44,333 nt of DNA, taken from contig JAZRDT010000152.1 of the NCBI GenBank assembly GCA_045660385.1, positions 1 through 44,333 on the forward strand. The letters are read 5' to 3'. The DNA is from UBA1189 sp045660385 (GTDB taxonomy: Bacteria; Bacteroidota; Bacteroidia; Bacteroidales; Bacteroidaceae). Within the stretch, counting starts at the first letter, position 1, and each line of letters opens with the position of its first letter. The position numbers and the translations under genes are program-made. Below the pieces are notes generated by a model, which saw only the letters and a list, made by a program, of their open reading frames with translations, had not been told where the DNA came from and did no database searches. Shown in pieces: positions 31,087 to 39,156 of this stretch.

Positions 31087-33546
31087 ATGAAAAAAGAGAA
31101 TTTCCTCCAACGATACGCGGCCTATGCTGTGGCATTGGTCTTGTTTGTAGTTGTAGCATGTATTTATTGCTCTCCATATTTAGAGGGTAAGGTTATCCAA
31201 TCGGGCGACGGAACCAGTGCTGCTGCGGCGGTACAGGAGGTGGTACAATATTCCAAGGCTACAGGCGACCATTCATTCTGGACAGGCTCGATGTTTAGCG
31301 GTATGCCCAACTATCAGATTGGCGGCGGCCACTATGAAGCGAACGACTGGCTCAAGCCCTTCCGTAAGATTATGCTCAAGGGACATAGCAGCACGCCATG
31401 GATCTTTATCATCTTCTTCGTGTGCTTCTATGCAATGATGCGCGCCTTCAATATTAACAAGTGGCTTAGCATCGTAGGAGCCTTGGCTACGGGATTCTCT
31501 TCATATTTCTTCATCATCGTACAGGCCGGTCACAACACCAAGACATCCTCCATTGCCCTCATCTCTGTGGTTGTCGGAGGCTTTTACCTGATCTTCCGCA
31601 AGCGTTATGGCTTGGGCGTGGTGCTTACGATGTTGTTTACTGCCGTTGGTTTTGGTCCTCATCCACAGATGTCCTACTATCTGTTCATGATGATTGGCCT
31701 CTTCTACCTTGCCGAGTTGTGCATCCATGTCAAGGAAAAACGCTATAAAGATCTCCTGATTGGTTCGCTTCTCTTTTTCGGTTCATTCGGAGTAGGCTTG
31801 GGTACGGGCAGTTCCACTATCTTTGCCAATCAGGAATATGCCGAACAGACGATGCGAGGCGGCCACTCCGATCTCGCCAAGGTCGACGATGCCCAAAACA
31901 AGACCAAGGGTCTCGACTTGGACTATGCTACACAGTGGAGCTATGGAATTGACGAGTCGCTCTCGTTCCTCATTCCTGGCGTCATGGGTGGAGCCTCAAC
32001 CTACGATGTAGGCACCGATTCAGAGTTGTTCAAGACACTGGTCAAGCAAGGTGTTCCGCGCAACTCGGCCGCTCAATTCTGCGCCAATGTACCGCTCTAT
32101 TGGGGCGATCAGCCCTTCACCGCGGGTAACGTGTATATGGGTGCTATCGTATGCTTCCTCTTCGTGCTGGGTCTGCTTGTCGTACGTGGTCCTTATAAGT
32201 GGGCTATCCTTGCTGCCACTCTATTCTCGGTATTTCTTGCTTGGGGACACAACTTCATGCCGCTCACCGAATTCTTCTTCAAGTATTTCCCCATGTACAG
32301 CAAGTTCCGTGCAGTATCGTCTATCCTTATCGTAGCCGAAGTGGCTATGCCCCTCTTGGGCTTCCTTGCCATCAAGGAACTCATGGACGGCACACTCTCG
32401 CGCGACAAGGCCTTGAAGAATATCTATATCGCAGCGGGTATTACAGGCGGTCTGTGTCTCTTTATCGCTCTCTTCGGCGGTGCAGTGTTTGACTTCCAGG
32501 CACCGGGCGATGCAGCCTTTGCCAACCAGCTTCCCGGCTTTGCCTATCAAGGTATCCTGGTCGAGCGTGAGGCCTTGATGAAGAGCGATGCATGGCGCTC
32601 ATTCCTATTCATTCTGCTGGCTGCTGCTACCTTATGGGTGTTTGCCTATGGTAAGCTCAAGTGGGGATACATGGTAGCTATTCTGGGCATATTGGTAATG
32701 GCCGATATGTGGCCCGTCAACAAGCGCTACCTCAATGACGATTCTTTTGTAGCCAAAAAGAACAACAAGGCCGTGTTCCAGATGCAGCCCCATGAACAGC
32801 AGATCCTGCAGGATAAGGACCCTCATTTCCGTGTGATGAATCTTGCAGCCAACACCTTCAACGATGCCCGCACTTCATACTATCTGAAGTCAATCGGTGG
32901 ATATAGCGCAGCCAAGCTCCGTCGTTACCAGGACCTGATTGACCAGCATATCTCGAAGATGAACATGAATGTCATCGGTATGCTCAATGCCAAGTACATC
33001 ATCGTGCCCGACAAGAAGAGTGGTCAGCCTCAAGTGCAGCGCAACCCCTATGCGATGGGTAATGCATGGTTTGTCGATACGCTGCAGGTGGTCAACACGG
33101 CCAATGAGGAAAGCAATGCACTCAACCATATTGATTTGCACACTACCGCCGTGCTCGACAAGGAGTTTGCCTCTTACGTAACGGATTTCACCCCTGAGCG
33201 CGACCCCGAGTCTGTAGTGCGCCTTACCAAGTACACTCCGCGCTATATTGATTATGAGTATGCCACCAGTAAGCCCGGTACCATCGTATTCTCGGAGATT
33301 TACTACCCCTATGGCTGGAAGGCCACTATTGATGGCGAACCTGTCGACCACTATCGTGTGAACTACATGTTGCGTGCGCTCAATGTACCTGCAGGCAAGC
33401 ACACCATCCATTTTGAATTTGCTCCCGATAGTGTGAAGAAGGGCGATACCCTTGCGATGGTATGCATCTTTATCATGTATGGTACTATGCTCGTTGTGCT
33501 CGTAAGCGCTATTATGGGCGTTTTGCGCAAGCGTAAGGAGGAGTGA
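31087..33546 (+). CDS. YfhO-family polytopic membrane protein (GT-C-like)
   Basis: An 819-residue inner-membrane protein of the YfhO family. In Firmicutes YfhO proteins are GT-C-fold enzymes that add sugars to lipoteichoic acid or related polymers on the outside of the membrane; the role in Bacteroidota is not established. The first helix (YAVALVLFVVVACIYCSPYL) is followed by an extracytoplasmic loop with GDGTSAAAAVQEV and FWTGSMFSGMPNYQIGG, a family-typical region, and then about a dozen helices up to residue 545. A soluble domain of about 200 residues (RVMNLAANTFNDARTSYYLKSIGGY onwards) and a last helix close the protein. It stands beside the glycan cluster, which would fit a periplasmic sugar-transfer role, but it has its own promoter and terminator and may be independent. 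Confidence 0.88.
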   Translation: MKKENFLQRYAAYAVALVLFVVVACIYCSPYLEGKVIQSGDGTSAAAAVQEVVQYSKATGDHSFWTGSMFSGMPNYQIGGGHYEANDWLKPFRKIMLKGHSSTPWIFIIFFVCFYAMMRAFNINKWLSIVGALATGFSSYFFIIVQAGHNTKTSSIALISVVVGGFYLIFRKRYGLGVVLTMLFTAVGFGPHPQMSYYLFMMIGLFYLAELCIHVKEKRYKDLLIGSLLFFGSFGVGLGTGSSTIFANQEYAEQTMRGGHSDLAKVDDAQNKTKGLDLDYATQWSYGIDESLSFLIPGVMGGASTYDVGTDSELFKTLVKQGVPRNSAAQFCANVPLYWGDQPFTAGNVYMGAIVCFLFVLGLLVVRGPYKWAILAATLFSVFLAWGHNFMPLTEFFFKYFPMYSKFRAVSSILIVAEVAMPLLGFLAIKELMDGTLSRDKALKNIYIAAGITGGLCLFIALFGGAVFDFQAPGDAAFANQLPGFAYQGILVEREALMKSDAWRSFLFILLAAATLWVFAYGKLKWGYMVAILGILVMADMWPVNKRYLNDDSFVAKKNNKAVFQMQPHEQQILQDKDPHFRVMNLAANTFNDARTSYYLKSIGGYSAAKLRRYQDLIDQHISKMNMNVIGMLNAKYIIVPDKKSGQPQVQRNPYAMGNAWFVDTLQVVNTANEESNALNHIDLHTTAVLDKEFASYVTDFTPERDPESVVRLTKYTPRYIDYEYATSKPGTIVFSEIYYPYGWKATIDGEPVDHYRVNYMLRALNVPAGKHTIHFEFAPDSVKKGDTLAMVCIFIMYGTMLVVLVSAIMGVLRKRKEE

Positions 33547-33572
33547 TCCATTTACCTTGTTACAAAAGAATT

Positions 33573-33615
33573 ATCACAGGCCTGACAATATTTTGTTGAG
33601 CCTGTGATCATTTTT
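33573..33615 (+). terminator. Terminator after the YfhO gene
   Basis: ATCACAGGC (33573-33581) pairs with GCCTGTGAT (33600-33608), followed by CATTTTTT. It lies 27 bases after the stop codon. Confidence 0.85.
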
Positions 33616-33635
33616 TGTCAAGCCTATAGAACTTG

Positions 33636-33660
33636 TTCAAGTTTGCTTGATGCCTTTCTG
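33636..33660 (+). repeat. Decayed copy of the intergenic hairpin repeat
   Basis: TTCAAG-TTTG-CTTGATGC followed by CTTTCTG resembles the unit at 23945-23980 (TTCAAG-TAAG-CTTGATGC-TATTTCG) but has lost the TTTCGCTCGCTT end. Confidence 0.4.
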
Positions 33661-33677
33661 TGCTATGCACTCAATTG

Positions 33678-34703
33678 TTATGCAAACCGCTTGATGAGGC
33701 GGTCGATCTTCCAGAGGATGCCTTTACGGCGATGCTTCCAGAAGTATTTCATGTAAAGGCGTTCGGCGATGCCGCGCGGACTATTGTGATAGGCCTTGGC
33801 ATGTTGTTTCATGCGTTTCACGTAGCGGTGGCCCCAATATACGCGGTTATAGCGCTGTGCCTGTCCGAGGGGCTGGTCGATGATGTGGCACAGGAAGTCC
33901 GTCAACTCGTTCATCTTAGCCTCTACACTATCGCGCTCGGGGTGTTTGAGTGCGGGTGCTTGCAGCATGTGCTCATAGAGTGCGGGGTCGGCATCGATGC
34001 GCTTGATGGCTTCGAGCACTTCATCCCACGAACTGTATCGGTTGCAGTTGATGAAAGCCTCTTCGTTGAAGGTGTCGGCAGCCGTGGGGTCGCCCCAATA
34101 GATGGGTACGGTCTGCGCGGCAAACGACTGCACGAGTTTCTCGGTACAGTAGCCGGGGTAGCTGCTGTTCTCGAATGAGAAGCTGAATTTGTGCTGCAGT
34201 TCGAAAGCGAGTTTGTCTTCCACCGGTCCGCCGATATTGTTTCGGTAGCGGCCTCCTGACGATACGTTCTTGTAGGTTGAGAGTTGTGTGAAAAACTGTT
34301 CGCGTACGGCAGATGCGCGATCGTTGGAGTAGACGAAACTGCAGAATCCGCTCTTCGCGGGGAGGGGCTTGGCATGCTTCTCCTGCATGAGGCGGAAAAA
34401 CTTCTGATAGCGGTTGAGGTAGTAGATGGGGAGGCGCATGTAGCGGTCGCCCATGGTGAGGTGCTCAAAACCGATGGCGTAGTCGTATAGGTTGAAGTCG
34501 GGACATTGGTTCTCGCCTGTATAGAATATTTTCACACAATTGTAGCGGAGGTGTTCTTCTCCGAAGACAGAGCAGAAGATGTAGTCGGGCGTGTCGCTCA
34601 GCTCGACTTCGTAGTGCTGGCTTAGGATTTGATGGAAAATATTGTTCTCGGGTACGAAGTCGTCCCAAAAGTCGACGAAGCGTATTCGGATATGTTTCTT
34701 CAT
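33678..34703 (-). CDS. Family 10 glycosyltransferase (alpha-1,3/4-fucosyltransferase)
   Basis: A 341-residue GT10 enzyme, which moves fucose from GDP-fucose to a GlcNAc-type or related acceptor. The family signature is intact: FSFEN (175-179), YCTEKL (185-190) and YWGDP (202-206) form the nucleotide-sugar site, as in Helicobacter pylori FucT. The N-terminal half is the shorter acceptor domain. The last 50 residues are basic and aromatic (YVKRMKQHAKAYHNS, WKHRRKGILWKIDRLIKRF), like the membrane-binding tail of bacterial FucTs, though the heptad repeats are missing. The start overlaps the stop of the upstream GT2 gene by four bases (ATGA), so translation is coupled. No GDP-fucose synthesis genes are seen in the window. 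The exact linkage is not predictable. Confidence 0.92.
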   Translation of the reverse strand: MKKHIRIRFVDFWDDFVPENNIFHQILSQHYEVELSDTPDYIFCSVFGEEHLRYNCVKIFYTGENQCPDFNLYDYAIGFEHLTMGDRYMRLPIYYLNRYQKFFRLMQEKHAKPLPAKSGFCSFVYSNDRASAVREQFFTQLSTYKNVSSGGRYRNNIGGPVEDKLAFELQHKFSFSFENSSYPGYCTEKLVQSFAAQTVPIYWGDPTAADTFNEEAFINCNRYSSWDEVLEAIKRIDADPALYEHMLQAPALKHPERDSVEAKMNELTDFLCHIIDQPLGQAQRYNRVYWGHRYVKRMKQHAKAYHNSPRGIAERLYMKYFWKHRRKGILWKIDRLIKRFA

Positions 34704-35704
34704 AATTTCATTTTCGTTTTGCGGATATACCAGGGGAGCACCTTGCTTGCCAGACGGGGAAATCGACGTATGAGGAATTGTAGCGTACGAAGCTTGCGGT
34801 CGGCCCGATAGTGAGGATTGTGTGCATAGTCGGGGACGACATCAAGCAAGTGGTTGTAAAGTCGGTGCAGTTCCGATATCAGGGGATACTCTTCGTTATA
34901 GATATAGGTGAGTACGCTGAGCAGGTAACCCTTCTTCAAGTAGATGTAATTAAGTTCGTCCTTGTTGGGTTCGTAGAGTCCTTTCTCGTGGGCAAACTGC
35001 ATGAGCAGATCGAACGATGTGAGTTTATCGATATAGCGTTTAGGATTGCGCACCTCGGAGAGCGACTCCTCATGAACGATATAGCGGTAAAGGGGCTTGT
35101 CGACGCAGGCTATGCGGCGGGATGCCAATAGAGAGCAAGTGAGCATGCAGCTGTCCTCGGCGCTGCGTGTGGCGGGGAACTGTATGTCATACTCGCACAG
35201 CAGCGAACGGCGGTAGAGGAAGGTCCACATCATCGTTTTGTAATGTGTGAGGAAGCCTGTACGCACCTTACCCTCAAATGCAGAGCTTTCTACTAAGGGA
35301 TTGTTTAGCGGAGTGGTTCCGCCTGGAGCCACAAGGCTGGCTTGGCAGTAAGCAAGGTCGGCTTGTGCACGGCACGCTGCTTTGTACAGCAGTTCGCAGT
35401 AGTCGGGTTCTACAATGTCGTCGCTATCGACGAATCCCACATACTCGCCACGTGCAGCAGCTATACCGATATTTCGTGCCGGTCCCGGTCCCATATTATG
35501 GGGTGTAGCGAGCAGTCGGAAACACTTCCGGCTGGGGTGTGCATCTATATATTGCTGGGCACGCACCATGCTACTATCGCGGCCATGATCGTCAATGAGC
35601 AGCACCTCAATCTCGTCCATAGTTTGTGCTATGAGCGCAGCAAGGCAAGCCTCGATATGAGGTTCGGCATTGTATACGGGAATGATGAGCGATACTTTAA
35701 ACAT
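34700..35704 (-). CDS. Family 2 glycosyltransferase
   Basis: A 334-residue GT-A-fold transferase, probably adding one sugar to a lipid-linked oligosaccharide on the cytoplasmic face of the membrane. The N-terminus has VSLIIPVYNAEPHIEACLAAL, then EVLLIDDHGRDSS, GPGPARNIGIAAARGEYVGFVDSDD with the metal-binding DxD motif near residue 97, and the acceptor region TRSAEDSCMLTCSLLA. The C-terminal 100 residues are basic and may touch the membrane. It is the first gene of a minus-strand pair with the fucosyltransferase and lies divergently from the nonulosonate operon. A TACTTTTG box at 35732-35739 lies about 28 bases upstream. Donor and acceptor are unknown. Confidence 0.92.
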   Translation of the reverse strand: MFKVSLIIPVYNAEPHIEACLAALIAQTMDEIEVLLIDDHGRDSSMVRAQQYIDAHPSRKCFRLLATPHNMGPGPARNIGIAAARGEYVGFVDSDDIVEPDYCELLYKAACRAQADLAYCQASLVAPGGTTPLNNPLVESSAFEGKVRTGFLTHYKTMMWTFLYRRSLLCEYDIQFPATRSAEDSCMLTCSLLASRRIACVDKPLYRYIVHEESLSEVRNPKRYIDKLTSFDLLMQFAHEKGLYEPNKDELNYIYLKKGYLLSVLTYIYNEEYPLISELHRLYNHLLDVVPDYAHNPHYRADRKLRTLQFLIRRFPRLASKVLPWYIRKTKMKL

Positions 35705-35731
35705 GGTGTGGTATGGATCCCTTTAGTAGGG

Positions 35732-35739
35732 CAAAAGTA
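35732..35739 (-). promoter_or_regulatory. -7 box for the GT2-fucosyltransferase pair
   Basis: On the minus strand TACTTTTG matches TAnnTTTG. The region upstream is AT-rich, and no distinct TTTG was found at the standard spacing. Confidence 0.45.
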
Positions 35740-35843
35740 CTTAAAATATAGATTAGATAAAAATCTATCCTCTATTTTTTGTAAAAAGGAGAGCAACAAT
35801 AGGTTTTTTACCATGCCGTAGCTCTTTATCACAAATAATTGAT

Positions 35844-35851
35844 TACTTTTG
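35844..35851 (+). promoter_or_regulatory. -7 box of the nonulosonate glycan operon
   Basis: TACTTTTG matches TAnnTTTG. It lies inside the reading frame that would extend the next gene upstream to 35839, which argues for the start at 35887. Confidence 0.5.
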
Positions 35852-35886
35852 TGGTTGATAAACTGGTTTGTCACTACAATAAGCGA

Positions 35887-36804
35887 ATGAATAGGTCCTC
35901 GAAGATAGACTTCTCGGTGATTATACCTCACCGTAATTCGATACAATGTCTGCCCAAGTTGTTGTCGACTGTCCCCGCTACCGAGCAGGTGGAGGTGTTG
36001 ATTGTCGATAATAGCCCTGTACCCATTACGAGAGACGACATTGACTCTTCCCGTGCCTATGAATTGTTCTACTCGGCTCCCGAACGGGGTGCTGGTGGAG
36101 CACGCAATGTGGGCATAGAGCATGCGCGGGGGCGGTGGTTGGTGTTTGTGGATGCCGATGACTATCTCACCCCCGATGCGTTCGACACCTTTTATTCCTA
36201 TGTCGACAGCGATGCCGAGGTGCTCTACTTCTGCTCCAGTTCGGTGTACATTGATACGGGAGAGCCTGCCGACAGGGGCAACATACATAATCAGATGGTG
36301 GCCGACTATGTGCAGGGCCGTTACGATGAGCAGAGGTTGCGCATCTACTTTTCTACACCATGGCCCAAGATGGTGAGTCACGAGTTGGTGCAGCGTCATG
36401 CGATTCGCTTCGATGAGGTGGTGGCGTCGAATGATGTAATCTTCTCTATGCTTACAGGCTACTATGCCCGTTCAATTGAGGTTGTGGACAAGGTGGTGTA
36501 TATGGTCACCGTATCAAAGGGGTCACTCACCATGCGTCACGATACAGCTGTGGTGATGGCACGCTACGAGGTAGCTCTCAGGCTCAACCAGTTTTTGCGC
36601 GAACATGGTTTGGGAAGCTATCAGCGATCGATCATGTATTTCATTGTGCGGTCGTTGAAGCATGGAGTCAAAACCTTTTTCCAGAGCTTGCGATTGCTCG
36701 TGGTCTATAAGCAGAATCCCTTGATAGGTGCCCGCAATTGGGTGAAGGAGGCCCGTATCATCGCCTCGCGCAACCGGAAATACAAGAAGTATATTACTCA
36801 TTGA
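35887..36804 (+). CDS. Family 2 glycosyltransferase, first gene of the glycan operon
   Basis: A 305-residue GT-A transferase. DFSVIIPHRNSIQCLPKLL is the nucleotide-binding start, EVLIVDNSP and GGARNVGIEHARGRWLVFVDADDYL follow, with the DADD metal-binding motif. The protein has no membrane segment; the basic C-terminus (ARIIASRNRKYKKYITH) could lie on the membrane. The ATG at 35887 (MNRSSKIDFSVII) is chosen over an upstream ATG at 35839 because a consensus promoter -7 box lies between them. It opens a seven-gene operon with short gaps (19 bases to the next gene) and probably adds a sugar to the same oligosaccharide as the neighbouring transferases. Donor sugar not predictable. Confidence 0.9.
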   Translation: MNRSSKIDFSVIIPHRNSIQCLPKLLSTVPATEQVEVLIVDNSPVPITRDDIDSSRAYELFYSAPERGAGGARNVGIEHARGRWLVFVDADDYLTPDAFDTFYSYVDSDAEVLYFCSSSVYIDTGEPADRGNIHNQMVADYVQGRYDEQRLRIYFSTPWPKMVSHELVQRHAIRFDEVVASNDVIFSMLTGYYARSIEVVDKVVYMVTVSKGSLTMRHDTAVVMARYEVALRLNQFLREHGLGSYQRSIMYFIVRSLKHGVKTFFQSLRLLVVYKQNPLIGARNWVKEARIIASRNRKYKKYITH

Positions 36805-36823
36805 GAATAGGGAGATACGTGTC

Positions 36824-37576
36824 ATGAACTTAGGAATTATCGTACAAGCAAGAATGGCCTCGACAAGGCTCCTCGGTAAGATCTTAAAGGATTTCTACCG
36901 AGGCTACACCATATTGGATATCATCCTGCAGAAATTGCATCGTATACCCGATGCGGTGGTGGTAGTGGCAACCTCTACCAATGAAGCCGATGATGCCTTG
37001 GCTGCATATCTGTCGGACAAGGGAGAGCGTGTATACCGTGGCTCTGAAAACGATGTGCTTCAGCGCTTCATAGGAGCCGCCGAAGAGAACGGCATCGATG
37101 GCATTGTGCGCATCTGTTCGGATAATCCCTTCCTTGATGTCGATGGTTTGTGCCAGCTTGCCCGAGCCGCCCGCGACAACGCGGAGGCCGACTATATAGG
37201 ATTCAGGGTCAATGGCAAGCCATCCATACTCACCCACTTTGGTTTTTGGGGTGAATATGTCACGCTCGACGCCTTGAAGCGGGTAGCGGCCACAACCGAT
37301 GAGAAGGCTGCCCACGAGCATGTTACCAACTATGTATATACCCACGACGACCGTTTCAGTTGTGCATGGATAGCTGCACCGGAGTTTCTGGAGGGGCGCA
37401 CCGATATACGCCTCACTATTGACACACCCGTCGATTTCGAGAATGCACAGATCATATACGGGAGTCTGATTGCCCATGGCGAGGACTTTGGTCTGCAGCA
37501 GATCGTATCGTGCCTGGCGAAGCATCAGGAGATCGTGGAGCGAATGAACGAAGTTATCATCCATAATACGAAATAG
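36824..37576 (+). CDS. SpsF-type cytidylyltransferase
   Basis: A 250-residue nucleotidyltransferase of the SpsF/NeuA superfamily. In this superfamily CMP is transferred to a sugar acid such as sialic, pseudaminic or 3-deoxy-octulosonic acid. The N-terminal loop is VQARMASTRLLGKIL, equivalent to QARMGSTRLPGK of SpsF and unlike the PARGGSKRIPxKN of NeuA. Further on come RGSENDVLQRF and RICSDNPFLDVDGL, where the metal-binding Asp residues are expected, and RLTIDTPVDFENAQII, a strongly conserved end motif. It is followed after two bases by a NeuB-type synthase, which makes a CMP-nonulosonate role likely. SpsF proteins in general are poorly characterised, so the substrate is inferred from the neighbours. 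Confidence 0.85.
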   Translation: MNLGIIVQARMASTRLLGKILKDFYRGYTILDIILQKLHRIPDAVVVVATSTNEADDALAAYLSDKGERVYRGSENDVLQRFIGAAEENGIDGIVRICSDNPFLDVDGLCQLARAARDNAEADYIGFRVNGKPSILTHFGFWGEYVTLDALKRVAATTDEKAAHEHVTNYVYTHDDRFSCAWIAAPEFLEGRTDIRLTIDTPVDFENAQIIYGSLIAHGEDFGLQQIVSCLAKHQEIVERMNEVIIHNTK

Positions 37577-37578
37577 AA

Positions 37579-38628
37579 ATGATTAAGAAAGGAGAAACAT
37601 ATATCATTGGCGAGATAGGCCAAAACCATAACGGTTCGTGCGATATTGCCAAGCTCATCGTCGAACTGGTGGCTCGCCCTGTGCGTGAGGAGGCATTCGG
37701 TATCGACCTCAAACCCATGAATGCGGTGAAAATGACCAAGCGCGACTTGAACGAGGAGCTCACCGTATCGCAGATGAACCGTATCTACGACACTCCCCAT
37801 TCCTTTGGTCGCACCTATGGCGAGCATCGTGCTTTCTTGGAACTCGACGATGAGGCTCACTACGAGGTGTACAAGTATGCCAAGTCGTTGGGTCTTGACT
37901 TCATTGAAACTCTTTGTGCCAAGGGATGCCTGTCGATGCTCAAACTCTTTACACCCGATTACCTGAAGGTGGCAAGCCGCGATCTTACCAACTTGCCTTT
38001 GCTCGAGGCATTGGCCGAGACAAAGATACCCATCATCCTTTCTACAGGTATGGCCGGCAAGCAGGAACTTGACAATGCATTGGACATCATCACCCGTTAC
38101 CACAACGATATCTCGATTCTGCACTGCGTGTCGCAATACCCCACACATCCTGATAATCTCAACCTTAATACGATAAAATACCTCAAGCGCCACTATCCGC
38201 AGTATACCATCGGATTCTCTGATCATACTATCGGTATCTCGGCTCCTGTGGTGGCTGTAGGTATGGGTGCCGAGATTATCGAGAAACACATCACCATTGA
38301 CCGCCGTATGAAGGGAACCGACCAGGCGGGTTCGCTCGGCCCCGACGGTGTGAACCGTATGATACGCGATATCCGTATCGCTGAGCGCTGGATGGGTACG
38401 GAGGACCTCTACATAGAACCTAATGTGGAGAGTGCAAAGGTGAAACTCGAGCGTTCTATAGCTGCCAGACACAAGCTCGAAGCCGGACATGTCATTACAG
38501 AGGAGGATCTGTGCATGTTGAGTCCGGGCGATGGATACAAGTGGAGTCAAAAGGGTGAGGTTATCGGGCACGTTGTGGCCGAGGAGATACCTGCCAATGA
38601 GATTATTTATCCGAAACTGTTGAAATAA
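37579..38628 (+). CDS. NeuB-family nonulosonic acid synthase with SAF domain
   Basis: A 349-residue synthase that condenses phosphoenolpyruvate with a six-carbon amino or neutral sugar (free or 6-phosphate) to a nine-carbon sugar acid. The TIM barrel (1 to about 280) shows EIGQNHNGS, AVKMTKRDL, the stretch PHSFGRTYGEHRAFLEL, YLKVASRDLTNLPLL, GFSDHTIGI and EKHITIDRRMKGTDQAGSLGPDG. The antifreeze-like SAF domain follows (HKLEAGHVITEEDL to the end). The TYGEH stretch recalls the animal NANS and Kdn-9-phosphate synthase group. A KdsC-like phosphatase gene follows six bases on, which would fit a 9-phosphorylated product. Simple sialic, legionaminic and pseudaminic acid synthases remain possible; no epimerase gene is present. 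Confidence 0.9.
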   Translation: MIKKGETYIIGEIGQNHNGSCDIAKLIVELVARPVREEAFGIDLKPMNAVKMTKRDLNEELTVSQMNRIYDTPHSFGRTYGEHRAFLELDDEAHYEVYKYAKSLGLDFIETLCAKGCLSMLKLFTPDYLKVASRDLTNLPLLEALAETKIPIILSTGMAGKQELDNALDIITRYHNDISILHCVSQYPTHPDNLNLNTIKYLKRHYPQYTIGFSDHTIGISAPVVAVGMGAEIIEKHITIDRRMKGTDQAGSLGPDGVNRMIRDIRIAERWMGTEDLYIEPNVESAKVKLERSIAARHKLEAGHVITEEDLCMLSPGDGYKWSQKGEVIGHVVAEEIPANEIIYPKLLK

Positions 38629-38634
38629 ATTGCT

Positions 38635-39141
38635 ATGCTACCTAAAATCATACTGACCGATATTGATGGCGTCTGGACCGATGGCGGCATGTACTATGAC
38701 CAGACGGGCAATGAGTGGAAGCGCTTCCATACCTACGATAGCGCCGGAGTGCTCTTTGCACGTCAGTGTGGCATTCCCGTTGGCATCATCACAGGTGAGC
38801 AGACCGAGATTGTAGCTCGCCGTGCGCAAAAGTTGAAGGTCGACTATCTGTTTCAAGGAGTGAAAGACAAGCTGCATGCCGTGACTGCGTTGTGCAAGGA
38901 GTTGGGTTTTGAACTCTCCGATGTTGCCTACATTGGCGACGACCTCAACGACGTGGCACTGCTCCAGCAGGTAGGTTGGGCCGGGGTACCCAGTTCGGCT
39001 CCCGACTATATCCAAGCATTGGCTACGGTGAAGCTCACCAAGCGAGGAGGCGAGGGTGTCTTCCGTGAGTTTGTCGAGTTTCTCCTGGGACCCGATAAGG
39101 TGGCACAAATCGTCAGCGGGATTACCCACTACAATCAGTAA
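38635..39141 (+). CDS. KdsC-like HAD phosphatase, possibly nonulosonate-9-phosphate phosphatase
   Basis: A 168-residue capless (C0) HAD phosphatase. Motif I is LTDIDGVWTDG with Asp9 and Asp11, motif II IITGEQTEIVARRAQKL, motif III Lys in GVKDKL, motif IV YIGDDLNDVALL. KdsC releases phosphate from Kdo-8-phosphate, and the closely related Kdn-9-phosphate phosphatase of Bacteroides thetaiotaomicron acts in the Kdn pathway. Here Glu55 follows TG, where KdsC usually has Arg, and Lys66 follows; as far as I recall, a Glu/Lys pair at this place marks the nonulosonate-9-phosphate enzymes. The position directly after the NeuB-type gene supports this. A role as the housekeeping KdsC cannot be excluded. 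Confidence 0.85.
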   Translation: MLPKIILTDIDGVWTDGGMYYDQTGNEWKRFHTYDSAGVLFARQCGIPVGIITGEQTEIVARRAQKLKVDYLFQGVKDKLHAVTALCKELGFELSDVAYIGDDLNDVALLQQVGWAGVPSSAPDYIQALATVKLTKRGGEGVFREFVEFLLGPDKVAQIVSGITHYNQ

Positions 39142-39156
39142 CCACAGCCGTTTCCT

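Noticed and set aside
37525..38571. A 348-codon open frame antisense to the NeuB-type gene
   Set aside because: Fully covered by the conserved synthase on the other strand, with no recognisable motif of its own.
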